Assembly (NCBI GenBank): GCA_037721215.1 | Contig: JBBJNV010000022.1 | Span: forward strand, 1-64,000 | Direction of reading: 5' to 3' | Source: Gemmatimonadaceae bacterium | Lineage (GTDB): Bacteria > Gemmatimonadota > Gemmatimonadetes > Gemmatimonadales > Gemmatimonadaceae | DNA length: 64,000 bases | In this document: piece by piece, positions 46,865-55,977 of the stretch | How the letters are laid out: each line of letters starts with the position of its first letter | Numbering within the stretch: position 1 is the stretch's first letter | The notes under the pieces: model-generated | What the model was told of the DNA's origin: nothing | Seen by the model: the letters and a program-made list of their open reading frames with translations, nothing else | Databases searched by the model: none | Made by a program: the position numbers and the translations under genes

Positions 46865-47857
46865 CTAGGGACTGACGGCCTCACTCGTCTGCACCGCACC
46901 CGCGATATCGTCGGCAAGCGGCACTGGCTCGGTCGTGGAAAGTGCGTCTTCACGGTAAGTGATCCACCCCGTGGTTGAGTCAACCATCAGCTCGACTTCC
47001 GTCCCAAACGGAAGCGCGAGATTCGGCACCTCGTGGCCAGCGGGAAAATCCATCAGAATCGGTACTTCGAGGTCCGATAGAAGGTCCAGCAGGAAATCCT
47101 CGAACTCATCCTCCTCGGACCGGTCGAGCGAGAGGTGGCCAAAAACGATTCCCTTCACGTCCCTCAGCAGGCCGGCCGCGCGTAGATGAACTATCCGCTC
47201 ATCCGCGACGGACATCGGGTCGCGGGTCTCCTCGAGAAAAAGGATTGCGCCGCGGGTGTCGATCTCGTACGGAGTTCCAATCGACTGCTGAACCAGCGAG
47301 AGGTTGCCGCCGGTAAGCCGCCCCGTCGCGCGCCCGCGGTTAACGGCGCGCGACACTTCCCGGCCGAATCGGGTGGTGGGCCTCGGCGTCGTCAACGCTG
47401 TCAACAATGAGCTCATCGTCGGATCGCGTGCAACGGGAATGAGATCGTCCACTGTCGGCCCGTGAAATACTCTCAGCCCGCCCTGCCGCATAAGCCACAG
47501 ATGAAGCGCCGTAATATCGGAGTATCCGACGAAGATCTTCGGATTCAGGCGGAATATCTCCGGCTCGAGGTATGGAATCATGCGGGTCGCGCCATATCCA
47601 CCTGTGCTCCCGATTACCGCCTTGACCCTCGGATCGAGCCACATCCCCATGAAATTCGACGCCCGGCGTTCATCCTGATGCCGCTCGAATCTTCGCAGCT
47701 CGAGGATATCGGGATCGAGTATCACCTTATACCCTGCGCGTTCGAGAGCCTTCACTCCACGCGCGAGCTGCCCCTCCCGTGGGGAGTACGATGGAGCGAC
47801 CACGCCAATCGACTCCCCTTTGGCAATGGCGCGCGGCCGAGTCAGCGCTCGGGCCAT
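46865..47857 (-). CDS. LD-carboxypeptidase (S66 family)
   Basis: About 330 residues starting at the ATG at 47857 (an upstream Met at 47896 is less likely). VVAPSYSPREGQL, GSTGGYGATRM and the nucleophile region VGYSDITALHLWL (Ser) are typical of MccF/LdcA-type S66 peptidases; a late Glu (FLEETRD) and HEVPNLALP (His) complete the triad. LdcA removes the terminal D-Ala from muropeptide tetrapeptides in cytoplasmic recycling; MccF variants cleave microcin C. It is divergent from ispH. Confidence 0.86.
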   Translation of the reverse strand: MARALTRPRAIAKGESIGVVAPSYSPREGQLARGVKALERAGYKVILDPDILELRRFERHQDERRASNFMGMWLDPRVKAVIGSTGGYGATRMIPYLEPEIFRLNPKIFVGYSDITALHLWLMRQGGLRVFHGPTVDDLIPVARDPTMSSLLTALTTPRPTTRFGREVSRAVNRGRATGRLTGGNLSLVQQSIGTPYEIDTRGAILFLEETRDPMSVADERIVHLRAAGLLRDVKGIVFGHLSLDRSEEDEFEDFLLDLLSDLEVPILMDFPAGHEVPNLALPFGTEVELMVDSTTGWITYREDALSTTEPVPLADDIAGAVQTSEAVSP

Positions 47858-47941
47858 CACAGTATCGGTGATGTGTGCGTTGCCGTCTGCGGCCACGGCC
47901 GGAATCGGCGCGGGCGAATCGCGGTCACTAAATTGACTGAT

Positions 47942-49237
47942 ATGCCAGACTCGCGTTTAGAGAAATCATCACCGGGTGGCCCGCGGCCGACGGCTCTGTC
48001 AGCCGGGCCGCAAGTGGCGCCGGGGCCAGTCGCGAGTCCGGAAGTCTACTTCCGCAAGGGGTTCGGGCTCAAAGCCGATGTCCAGGGAGAGCTCGCCTCT
48101 GATTATAACGGGCGCCTTGTCGATCTGCTGCGGGAGCGCGATTTCACCCTGGTTTCGGGCGAAGTGACTCTGAGTCTGGCAAGGGAATTCGGCTTCTGTT
48201 ACGGAGTCGAACGGGCGGTCGATTACGCCTATCAAACCCGCCGCAAGTTTCCCGGCCGCCGGGTTTACCTGGCTGGTGAAATCATCCACAACCCGCATGT
48301 GAACGGCAAGCTGCGGGACATGGGAGTGGAGATTCTGGAGGTTGGCAGCAACGGCATCGACTACAGCGGCGTCATTGCCACAGACGTCGTGATCCTGCCG
48401 GCCTTCGGCGTAACCATTCACGATTTCGAGCGACTGCGGGAAATTGGGTGCGTGATGGTCGACACCACCTGCGGGTCCGTCCTCAACGTGTGGAAACGAG
48501 TCGAAGGTTATGCGCGGGACGGATTCACATCGCTGATTCACGGAAAATATTACCACGAGGAAACCAGGGCAACGGCATCGCAGGCGGCGAAGTATCCGAA
48601 CGCCCCGCACTTCGTGGTGCGGAACATGGAAGAGGCTCGCGTCGTGTGCGACTTCATCGAGGGCCGGGTGACGAATGAAAACATCATGAGTCGCTTCTCG
48701 CACGCAGCATCGGCGGGTTTCGATCCGGTGCGGGATTTCCAGCGGATCGGCGTGGCCAATCAGACGACAATGCTGGCTCGTGAATCACTTGCGATTGGCG
48801 GCGAAGTTCGCGAAGCGATGGCGCGAAGCAGGGGAGTCGAGTATGCAGCCGCAAACTTCCGCAGCTTTGACACCATCTGCAGTGCAACTCAGGAGCGTCA
48901 GGACGCCGTGGTGGAGCTGTTGCGGCAGCCCCTTGATATGGTCGTCGTAATTGGCGGCTACAACTCGAGCAACACCATTTCGCTCGCTGCTTTGTGCGCC
49001 GAGACCGTCACGGCGTATCACGTAGAGGATGCGTCGGCGATTGATCCCATGACAGCCAGTATCCGCCATCTCCCGCCCGGGTCAAAAACCGATGTGACCG
49101 CCACCGGGTGGCTCGCCCGGCCCGGGCCGGTACGCGTGGGAGTAACAGCCGGCGCGAGCACCCCCAACAACAAGATCGGCGACGCGGTAGCGAGGATTTT
49201 TGCTACTCGCGGGATAGATCCCGAAGCAATCAGATAA
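47942..49237 (+). CDS. ispH: 4-hydroxy-3-methylbut-2-enyl diphosphate reductase
   Basis: 431 residues, starting at the ATG at 47942; longer starts in the frame run into the divergent neighbour. The three [4Fe-4S] cysteines are C86 (EFGFCYGV), C177 (DTTCGSV) and C313 (TICSATQERQ). HGKYYHEETRATAS and the long length match the plant/cyanobacterial IspH branch, which has extended N-terminal and internal regions versus the E. coli enzyme (about 316 residues). It performs the last step of the MEP isoprenoid pathway. Confidence 0.92.
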   Translation: MPDSRLEKSSPGGPRPTALSAGPQVAPGPVASPEVYFRKGFGLKADVQGELASDYNGRLVDLLRERDFTLVSGEVTLSLAREFGFCYGVERAVDYAYQTRRKFPGRRVYLAGEIIHNPHVNGKLRDMGVEILEVGSNGIDYSGVIATDVVILPAFGVTIHDFERLREIGCVMVDTTCGSVLNVWKRVEGYARDGFTSLIHGKYYHEETRATASQAAKYPNAPHFVVRNMEEARVVCDFIEGRVTNENIMSRFSHAASAGFDPVRDFQRIGVANQTTMLARESLAIGGEVREAMARSRGVEYAAANFRSFDTICSATQERQDAVVELLRQPLDMVVVIGGYNSSNTISLAALCAETVTAYHVEDASAIDPMTASIRHLPPGSKTDVTATGWLARPGPVRVGVTAGASTPNNKIGDAVARIFATRGIDPEAIR

Positions 49238-49436
49238 TCGCGATGGGCCGGCGCTCGGTGCTGCGTGCTCGAGACGCTTGCTGCACGATGGCATTTGGCT
49301 GCGGGGTGGTAACGTGGGTGTCACTTGTTACTCCCGCCAATCGTCAAGACAGTGCTGGCGATTATCTTATCACGATGCGTCGTGAAACTTGTTTGCTTTG
49401 CAGGCGTACGACAGAAACAATTCCACGGAGGGAACA

Positions 49437-49655
49437 ATGGAGCTTCACGGAGTACCCGTTGCGCCAGAGCCACAGGCAGGCGCCCCGGGCAGTGTCGAAG
49501 AGACGCTGAACCTTGGTGCGTGGTTCCAGCGAAGCTGGACGACAGCCACAAGCATCAGTGGCCAAGGCGCGGATCTCGTCGGCAGCATTCTCAATCGATT
49601 TCGCGAGGCGGATGCACTTGCCTATGACAACGAAGGAGATCAGACCGACAACTGA
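49437..49655 (+). CDS. Small hypothetical protein with its own terminator
   Basis: 72 residues from the ATG at 49437, preceded by GGAGGGAACA (a good Shine-Dalgarno). Sequence is polar: ELHGVPVAPEPQAGAPG, then EETLNLGAWFQRSWTTATS and a helix (ADLVGSILNRFREADALAYD). No Cys and no signal peptide. It stands alone and a strong terminator follows, suggesting a separately transcribed gene. Function unknown. Confidence 0.6.
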   Translation: MELHGVPVAPEPQAGAPGSVEETLNLGAWFQRSWTTATSISGQGADLVGSILNRFREADALAYDNEGDQTDN

Positions 49656-49677
49656 CCTGTCAGACTGAGCAGTGAAA

Positions 49678-49706
49678 GAGCCGCCCGATGAGGGCGGCTC
49701 TTTTTT
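49678..49706 (+). terminator. Rho-independent terminator
   Basis: GAGCCGCCC stem with GGGCGGCTC, loop GATGA, and a six-T run. An AAA/TTT extension lengthens the stem. It ends the small gene at 49437-49655. Confidence 0.9.
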
Positions 49707-49758
49707 CCGCAGTGAACAATCGCTGAGCCTGAAGCGGTCCGGCTTGCTATAGTTCCTC

Positions 49759-50700
49759 ATGCCCATCGAGGTCTGCAAACGCGGATACAGAATGCCACTT
49801 GCTCACGATGGTGCGGCGATTCTGCCACGACTGCGGAGGCTTGCTGCAGTCGCATTTGTCATCAGCGCAGCAGGTTGTTCAGGCACGAAAGCTGTCGGTC
49901 CGACCATTTCTTCAGACCCGGTTGTCATCGCACACCGCGGGTCGTCCTACGCAGCGCCAGAGCACACGCTGGCGGCCTACGATCTGGCGCTCGCGGAAGG
50001 AGCGGATTACATCGAGCAGGACGTTCATCGCACGCGCGACGGCGTGCTGGTGGTCATACACGACTCGACCCTCGACCGGACGACGCGAGGACCCGCAGGC
50101 GCCTGCACTGGGGCCGTTTCGGACAAAACCCTCGCTGAAGTGAAAACCTGCGACGCGGGTGCGTGGTTCAATGCCCAGTATCCGCTGCGCGCGAATGCGG
50201 CGTACGTGGGACTTCGAGTCCCGACTCTCTCGGAGGTCATCGACCGCTACGGGTCGAGGACACGCTACTACATCGAGATCAAGGATCCCCAAAAGTACCC
50301 CGGCATCGAGGCAGCGCTCATCAAACTGCTGAATGATCGGGGACTTGGCGGGCCTGCGAACGGGCGGCCACGGGTTTTGATCCAGTCGTTTGATGCGCCA
50401 AGCGTGCGGCGCGTCCGAGAGCTGGATGCCGGAGTGGTGCTGATTCAGCTGGTCGGGCAGCTCTTGTCAGCCAAGGCGCCGGCAGCGCTCGATTCGATCC
50501 GTGCATACGCCTCCGGAATCGGGCCACACCGCTCGATTGTCGATCGCTCGTTCGTCGAGAGTGCACACTCGAAAGGGCTCCTCGTTCATCCCTACACGGT
50601 CGACGATCCGGCCGAGATGGCTGCATTGCTCGCGATGGGAGTTGACGGAATGTTTACCAACCGGCCCAGTCTGCTGAGAGGTTTGATCCCAGCCAGATGA
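49759..50700 (+). CDS. Glycerophosphodiester phosphodiesterase lipoprotein
   Basis: 313 residues (a start at 49792 is an alternative). A lipobox (ISAAGC) follows the signal segment. The GDPD catalytic pattern is visible: VIAHRGSSYAAPEHT (HRG and E), EGADYIEQDVHRTRDGVLVVIHD (metal Glu/Asp and second His) and YYIEIKD (Glu). It hydrolyses glycerophosphodiesters to glycerol 3-phosphate plus an alcohol, plausibly feeding glpD. The ATGA overlap with the next gene suggests co-translation. Confidence 0.9.
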   Translation: MPIEVCKRGYRMPLAHDGAAILPRLRRLAAVAFVISAAGCSGTKAVGPTISSDPVVIAHRGSSYAAPEHTLAAYDLALAEGADYIEQDVHRTRDGVLVVIHDSTLDRTTRGPAGACTGAVSDKTLAEVKTCDAGAWFNAQYPLRANAAYVGLRVPTLSEVIDRYGSRTRYYIEIKDPQKYPGIEAALIKLLNDRGLGGPANGRPRVLIQSFDAPSVRRVRELDAGVVLIQLVGQLLSAKAPAALDSIRAYASGIGPHRSIVDRSFVESAHSKGLLVHPYTVDDPAEMAALLAMGVDGMFTNRPSLLRGLIPAR

Positions 50701-51770
50701 TTTCGCGAATGCAGACTGTCACGCTTCTCGCCCTGACCGTCGTTCTCTCGGGTGCGAACTCCGTCGTCAGTGCGCAGCCAGGCGGTGTCACCCACATCGA
50801 CATGGTCCTGGCTCCGTCGCTCCGTGCTAACCTTGTGGGAGACCCGGATCGCAGGGCGGCAACAGTCTATCTGCCGCCAACCTACGGTACCCATCCCCGC
50901 CGCCGGTATCCGGTGGTCTATCTGCTCCACGGATTCGCCGCGGACCATCGCGCATTCATGAGGGGCGCGTATCAGAATCTCAACATCCGGTTGTCGATGG
51001 ACAGTCTCATCCGCGGCGGCACGATTCGCGAAATGATCGTCGTGACGCCGAATGCGCGAAATGCATACGATGGGAGCTTCTATTCCAACTCTCCCGTGAC
51101 AGGCAACTGGGAGGATTTCATCGTTCGCGACCTCGTCTCGCATATCGATCGCAGGTATCGTACAGTTCGCAATGCGAAAGGTCGCGGGATAGCCGGTCAC
51201 TCGATGGGCGGGTACGGCGCGCTGCGTATCGGCATGCGCCATCCCGAAACATTTTCCGCGATCTACGGGCTGAGCGCCTGCTGCCTTGCATGGTGGGGTG
51301 ACTCGCTCGATGCGGCCGCGGCTGCTCGCTGGCGGACAGCCATTGCGCTCGACGACAGGCAGAAATTCGCCAAGGCGGGTTTTTACACGAATCTCCTTTT
51401 CGCGCTCGCGGCCGTGAATTCTCCCAACGTCGCGAAGCCGCCGTTTTTCGTTGACTTTCCGTATCGTCTGTCGGGCGATAGCGTTGTTCTGGACAGCCTC
51501 GTGGCCACGCGATGGCGTATGGGACCCCTTACAATGGCGCACAGTCACGCTGCCTCCTTGCGAGGCTTGAGTGTCGCATTCGACGCCGGCAGCGCCGACG
51601 GGTTTCGCGACATTCCACTAAATGCCGCCGAGCTGGACAGGGTTCTGACCGGCCTCGGCGTGCCCCACATGTTCGAACTTTACGATGGCACTCACGGCAG
51701 CCGCATCCGGTCGAGGATCGAAACGAAGATGCTGCCATTCTTCTCCGCAAAACTGGGAGCTGCACGATGA
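50697..51770 (+). CDS. Secreted esterase D-like hydrolase
   Basis: 357 residues with a signal peptide (VTLLALTVVLSGANSVVSA). The Esterase D/feruloyl-esterase fold appears: RRYPVVYLLHGFAADHRAF (oxyanion), AGHSMGGYGAL (Ser nucleophile), AGSADGFRD (Asp) and GTHGSRI (His). Exact ester substrate unknown; homologues include S-formylglutathione hydrolase and feruloyl esterases, the secreted form favouring polysaccharide or lipid esters. Starts in an ATGA overlap. Confidence 0.82.
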   Translation: MISRMQTVTLLALTVVLSGANSVVSAQPGGVTHIDMVLAPSLRANLVGDPDRRAATVYLPPTYGTHPRRRYPVVYLLHGFAADHRAFMRGAYQNLNIRLSMDSLIRGGTIREMIVVTPNARNAYDGSFYSNSPVTGNWEDFIVRDLVSHIDRRYRTVRNAKGRGIAGHSMGGYGALRIGMRHPETFSAIYGLSACCLAWWGDSLDAAAAARWRTAIALDDRQKFAKAGFYTNLLFALAAVNSPNVAKPPFFVDFPYRLSGDSVVLDSLVATRWRMGPLTMAHSHAASLRGLSVAFDAGSADGFRDIPLNAAELDRVLTGLGVPHMFELYDGTHGSRIRSRIETKMLPFFSAKLGAAR

Positions 51771-53338
51771 ACCGGCGTACGGTTGCGATTGCAGGACATC
51801 TGCTGCTCGCGCGCAGCAACATGGTGTCCGCGCAGCCCAATGCGGCTCCGCCCAACATCGATCAGTTCGTCGAGCGTGTGATGCAGGAGTTCCGGGTGCC
51901 CGGCCTGAGCCTCGCGATCGTCAGGGACGGGAAGGTCGTTCTCTCGAAAGGTTATGGCGTTCGCACTCTTAAAGAAACGGCCCGGGTCGATGCCAGGACG
52001 CGCTTCGGTATTGCGTCGAACACCAAGATCTTCACCGCGACCGCGCTAGGCCTGCTAGTCGAAGAAGGGAAACTCGAATGGGACGCACCGGTAATCCGTT
52101 ACCTGCCCGGTTTCGCGATGTACGATCCTTACGTCACGCGCGAGCTCACTATTCGCGATCTGATGGTGCATCGCAGCGGGCTTGGACTCGGCGCCGGTGA
52201 CCTGCTGTGGTGGCCTGAGTCGACGTACGACCGCAAGGAAATCGTGAGGAGGCTTCGGTTCATCCCCCCGGCGACGTCGTTCAGGAATGCGTATGCGTAC
52301 GACAACGTGCTCTATACTGTCGCCGGCGAGGTGATCGAAGCGGTCTCCGGTTTGACCTGGGAGGATTTCGTCGACAAGCGGATTCTGGCAAGGGTCGGCA
52401 TGAGCGGCAGCAACGTTCGCCATTCCGGTGCGGGCAAGGACGACAATGTCGCAGGTACTCACGCGGAAGTGGACGGAACGCTCAGGCTCGTCCCACCTCT
52501 CATCAGTGACAACACCAATCCTGCCGGTGGCATCAACTCCAGCTCCGACGATATGGCCAGGTGGCTGATTGTTCAGCTCGACTCAGGTCGCCTCACAAAT
52601 GGTTCCCGCCTGTTCCAACCTGCGACAACGCGCCAGCTATGGACGATAGTCACGCCGATACCGGGCGGCGCGCCGGCACCCGAGCTCGCATTCCACCGAT
52701 ACAGTTTCAACGGATACGCGCTCGGCATGGGTGTCCGGGACTATCGCGGGCGCCAGATGCTGTCGCATACCGGTGGCCTCCCGGGGTATCTGTCGAAGGT
52801 GACCATGATTCCGGAGCTGCGGCTGGGCGTCGTCGTGCTCACCAATCAGGAATCCGGAAGCGCGTTCAACGCGATCTCATATCGAATCGTCGATCACTAT
52901 CTGGGTGTGGCGCCGGTGGATTACGTCGGCATCTACAGGAAGCTCGAAGACCGCGGCCGCGCGGCTGACGCCGCAGCGGAGAAAGCGGCGGTGACTGCGC
53001 GGGATACGTCGTCGAGACCGTCGCTGCCCCTTGCGGGATACGCGGGCAAGTACAGCGACCCCTGGTATGGCGACGTTAATATCGTTCTCGAGAATGGAAA
53101 GCTGTTCATGCGATTTGGTGCAACACCGTCGCTGACGGGGGAGCTCGTGCATTGGCAGCACGACACCTTTATTGCGCGATGGACCGACCGGACTCTGCGC
53201 GCGGATGCGTTCGTGAGTTTTGCGCTGAATCCGGATGCGACAATCGCGCGGGCGAAGATGCAGGGCGTGTCGCCGAACATCGATTTCAGTTTTGATTTTC
53301 AGGATCTGACGCTGAGGCCGGTGAAGGCGGGGAGGTGA
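51767..53338 (+). CDS. Secreted class C beta-lactamase-like serine hydrolase
   Basis: 523 residues from the ATG at 51767 in an ATGA overlap. Signal-like N-terminus, then the beta-lactamase/DD-peptidase domain with S-x-x-K (ASNTKIF), Y-x-N (YAYDN) and HTG (LSHTGG) motifs. The C-terminal 150 residues form a separate beta-rich domain (GYAGKYSDPWYGDV and onward) like the DUF3471 part of these proteins. Substrate could be a peptide or ester; beta-lactam hydrolysis is not implied. Confidence 0.87.
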   Translation: MNRRTVAIAGHLLLARSNMVSAQPNAAPPNIDQFVERVMQEFRVPGLSLAIVRDGKVVLSKGYGVRTLKETARVDARTRFGIASNTKIFTATALGLLVEEGKLEWDAPVIRYLPGFAMYDPYVTRELTIRDLMVHRSGLGLGAGDLLWWPESTYDRKEIVRRLRFIPPATSFRNAYAYDNVLYTVAGEVIEAVSGLTWEDFVDKRILARVGMSGSNVRHSGAGKDDNVAGTHAEVDGTLRLVPPLISDNTNPAGGINSSSDDMARWLIVQLDSGRLTNGSRLFQPATTRQLWTIVTPIPGGAPAPELAFHRYSFNGYALGMGVRDYRGRQMLSHTGGLPGYLSKVTMIPELRLGVVVLTNQESGSAFNAISYRIVDHYLGVAPVDYVGIYRKLEDRGRAADAAAEKAAVTARDTSSRPSLPLAGYAGKYSDPWYGDVNIVLENGKLFMRFGATPSLTGELVHWQHDTFIARWTDRTLRADAFVSFALNPDATIARAKMQGVSPNIDFSFDFQDLTLRPVKAGR

Positions 53339-53841
53339 ACCGAATGAAACTCCCCGGGGCCGGCATTCTCGCCGGACTGCTTTTCCTCCAAGGGTGCGAA
53401 CTGTTCACGGGCTGTACATACGAGCAACGGTCGGTCAAATCCTCAGGCATTGCCCTTGAAAACGGATTTGAAGCAGTGCACGCTGAGGTGGTGGTCGGGG
53501 CTGTTAGAGGACCTCTACGCTACAAGACACTCGAGCTCACCCTCCTGGGATCCGAGTTGAAGGGCCATATCCTGTCAGTCGCACTGGTGAAGTCGGATAA
53601 TCCAACGGACCGGTTGGTGGAGATACCATTGTATCAGGGCGCGACACTGCCAATCTCGAGCGGGAGCCTGAACCAGCGCCCTGGCGAAGAATCCCCCAAC
53701 CTCGGCGGACTTTACGAGATACTCGCCGCGAATCGGGGAACCTTAAATATCACTACCGATCTTGCCTCTCGACCACGCGTGCTTGTTACGCTGAGGGTAA
53801 CCAAAAAAACTGACTGGTTTCGCCCAAATAACTGCTATTAA
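53335..53841 (+). CDS. Putative lipoprotein
   Basis: 168 residues, GTG at 53335 overlapping the preceding stop; the ATG at 53344 is an alternative. The signal ends in FLQGC, a lipobox. The mature part has two further Cys residues (LFTGC and NNCY), possibly a disulfide. Predicted beta strands (LELTLLGSELKGHIL, VLVTLRVTK). Unrecognised. It belongs to the co-directional run of exported proteins from 49759. Confidence 0.55.
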   Translation: MNRMKLPGAGILAGLLFLQGCELFTGCTYEQRSVKSSGIALENGFEAVHAEVVVGAVRGPLRYKTLELTLLGSELKGHILSVALVKSDNPTDRLVEIPLYQGATLPISSGSLNQRPGEESPNLGGLYEILAANRGTLNITTDLASRPRVLVTLRVTKKTDWFRPNNCY

Positions 53842-53869
53842 GCCTGAGCGAGGTTCGTTACGGCCGGCG

Positions 53870-54118
53870 ATGGTGATCCGTCAATCGAGTATGCCAATAG
53901 CTGCCATATGGGTGCTGATCGCCGCTGTCGCGATGACGGCTTGCGCCGCGCCGCCCGCGAATACTCGGTCGAGAGAAGACATGACGCAGCGCGAGCGCGA
54001 CAGCATCGTCGGGGCCTCGGTGCTACCAGGGGCGAGGGGAGTGAGCTCGGCGCTCAAAGCGGCGGACATATCAGGGGCGCGAAACGCCGCGGTGGATCCG
54101 GCGAGTCAGGACAACTAA
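53870..54118 (+). CDS. Small putative lipoprotein
   Basis: 82 residues. Signal segment WVLIAAVAMTAC ends in a lipobox-like Cys. The rest is polar (REDMTQRERDSIVGASVLPG) with no recognised motif. Its stop lies just before a hairpin at 54131-54162. Start could be GTG or ATG near 53870-53891. Confidence 0.5.
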   Translation: MVIRQSSMPIAAIWVLIAAVAMTACAAPPANTRSREDMTQRERDSIVGASVLPGARGVSSALKAADISGARNAAVDPASQDN

Positions 54119-54130
54119 GCTAACGCCACA

Positions 54131-54162
54131 AGCCCGAGCTGGACAGATGCCAGCTCCGGGCT
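54131..54162. terminator. Hairpin between convergent genes
   Basis: Stem AGCCCGAGCTGG with CCAGCTCCGGGCT (one bulged C), loop ACAGATG. It sits between the lipoprotein gene and kamA. No T-run. Confidence 0.5.
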
Positions 54163-54214
54163 GATATGCGATTCGAACCCGCGCAACCAGCATGGCTCGG
54201 CCTGCTGAACCGAA

Positions 54215-55396
54215 CTACTCGCCTGAGGCTTTTCTGCGCCGCGGACGCATGCCCCCCACTTTCTTCGCGCGCTGAATTGAAACGACGCCGGATTCCGCGG
54301 CCGCAGCAGCCGCGGCGTCACGATCAGTGGCGTCCGCTGTCACAAGCTGCCGTGGCTGTTTGTATGTGAATCGCTGCCCCTGATAATTCCGGAATACCAC
54401 TTCGTCGTCGTTGATCTCCTCCACATACTCTGGCAGCAACGGCACCTTGCCCCCGCCACCCGGCGCGTCGATCACGAACTGCGGAACTCCGAGTCCCGAC
54501 GTCCAGCCACGCAGAGCCTGAATGATCTCAAGCCCTTTCTGCACGGTCGTCCGGAAGTGCTCGCCGCCCGCCACCTGATCGGCCATGTAGATGTAGTATG
54601 GACGCACCCGCGCCTTGAGCAGCTCGTGCATCAGCTTCATCATTACCTTCGGATCGTCATTCACTCCCTTCAAAAGCACCGTCTGGCATCCGAGTGAGAC
54701 ACCAGCCTTCGACAGCCTGTCGAGCGACGCGACCGCCGCCGGCGTCAGTTCATCCGGATGATTGAAGTGGGTGTTCATGAAAATCGGGTGATACTTCTGC
54801 ACCATCTCGCAGAACTCGGGCGTGATCCGCTCCGGCAGGTGCGAAGTTATGCGGCTGCCAATGCGGATGATCTCGATGTGCGGGATCGCCCGCAGTTGCT
54901 GGAACAGATATTCCAACCGCCGGTCGCTGAGCATCATCGGGTCGCCACCGCTCAAGATCACATCCCTGATCTCTGTGTGCTCACGCAGATACTGGAACGC
55001 TGATTCGTACTGATTGAGCGGAATCTTTTCGGGATCTCCGACCTTTCGCCTTCGGGTACAGAAGCGGCAGTATGTGGCGCAGACGGGACTCACGAGAAAG
55101 AGAGCCCGATCAGGGTACCGGTGCGTGATGTTCGGCACGGGTGAGTCGCCGTCTTCGTCGAGCGAATCGATGACCCCATCAACGACGTCCAGCTCCTCGA
55201 CGGTCGGTATGTACTGCTGCCACATCGGATCGCCGACTTCCTTTATCGCATCGAGCGCCGAGGGCGTGATGCGCATCTGGAAATTCTCGAACGCGGGGCG
55301 CAGCGCTTCGACATCGATAGCGTCGCCGAACTTCTCGCGCAGCTTGTCAAGAGTCGCAATGCTCTCGTCTTTCAGGATTCTCTGCCACTCGCTCAT
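54215..55396 (-). CDS. kamA: Lysine 2,3-aminomutase (radical SAM)
   Basis: 393 residues. The radical SAM cluster motif is C106-ATY-C110-RF-C113. The PLP-binding Lys is K317 in APGGGGKVP. D273 (MADQVAGGEHFRT) and D310 (FVIDAPGGGGK) align with the two Asp residues that bind the lysine side chain in the Clostridium enzyme as I recall it, so lysine rather than glutamate is the expected substrate. The product is L-beta-lysine. The C-terminus is a low-complexity Ala/Arg-rich tail. Its start overlaps the GNAT stop by ATGA. Confidence 0.88.
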   Translation of the reverse strand: MSEWQRILKDESIATLDKLREKFGDAIDVEALRPAFENFQMRITPSALDAIKEVGDPMWQQYIPTVEELDVVDGVIDSLDEDGDSPVPNITHRYPDRALFLVSPVCATYCRFCTRRRKVGDPEKIPLNQYESAFQYLREHTEIRDVILSGGDPMMLSDRRLEYLFQQLRAIPHIEIIRIGSRITSHLPERITPEFCEMVQKYHPIFMNTHFNHPDELTPAAVASLDRLSKAGVSLGCQTVLLKGVNDDPKVMMKLMHELLKARVRPYYIYMADQVAGGEHFRTTVQKGLEIIQALRGWTSGLGVPQFVIDAPGGGGKVPLLPEYVEEINDDEVVFRNYQGQRFTYKQPRQLVTADATDRDAAAAAAAESGVVSIQRAKKVGGMRPRRRKASGE

Positions 55397-55977
55397 TGTA
55401 CCATCACTCCGTGCGCTCCTCGCTCATTTCGAGCGGCAGCGCGGCTTTGCAGGCGTTTTATGAATGTGATCCGGTCGTCCGCTGGCGCGTAAAACTCATG
55501 CGCGACTGCGGCCTCGACGTACCCGCGGTGCATGTAGAAGCCACGCGTGGCGACATAATCGGATCGGGACGATGTTTCGACTACCAGCATTCTGGCGTTC
55601 AGTCCCTTGAGCCTTCGTTCAACCTCGGAAAGGAGGGTGGTTCCGCTACCTGCCCCCTGCGCGGCGGGATCGACGGCGATCCAGTACAGATCGTACGTGC
55701 GGTCAGTGCCGGGAGTGGGCCCGTAACAGGCAAAGCCGGCCAGTTCATCTTCCGGGGTGAAGGCGCCGAGGAAGAAGTAATCGGAACTGGCAGGAGGATG
55801 GTTCATTGTGCTCGCCTCGTTTGCAGCAAGCGCGCCAGCAGACTGAGCCAACGCCGAATCGAACAGCTCGATCGCAACTATTATTTCTTCGTCGCGGAAC
55901 ATGCCGGTTGCCTGGAGAATTGCACCGATCCGGTCTCGCCGGCCAGCATCGATCTCGCCGATTCTCATCACCGGCAT
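55393..55977 (-). CDS. GNAT N-acetyltransferase
   Basis: 194 residues from the ATG at 55977, which shares a base with the stop of the ATP-grasp gene (TGATG). The acetyl-CoA motif is WIAVDPAAQGAGSGTTLL; LVVETSSRSDYVATRGFYMHRGY and the C-terminal YAPADDRI segment follow, as in a GNAT subfamily that I recall next to Ddl-like ligases. Candidate acceptor: the beta-amino acid made by KamA or its conjugate (by analogy with AblB). This is inference from context. Confidence 0.78.
   Translation of the reverse strand: MPVMRIGEIDAGRRDRIGAILQATGMFRDEEIIVAIELFDSALAQSAGALAANEASTMNHPPASSDYFFLGAFTPEDELAGFACYGPTPGTDRTYDLYWIAVDPAAQGAGSGTTLLSEVERRLKGLNARMLVVETSSRSDYVATRGFYMHRGYVEAAVAHEFYAPADDRITFIKRLQSRAAARNERGAHGVMVQ

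Noticed and set aside
54215-55396. KamA as EpmB for elongation factor P modification
   Set aside because: No epmA or efp is adjacent and the operon holds GNAT and ligases instead; still possible and listed as a check.
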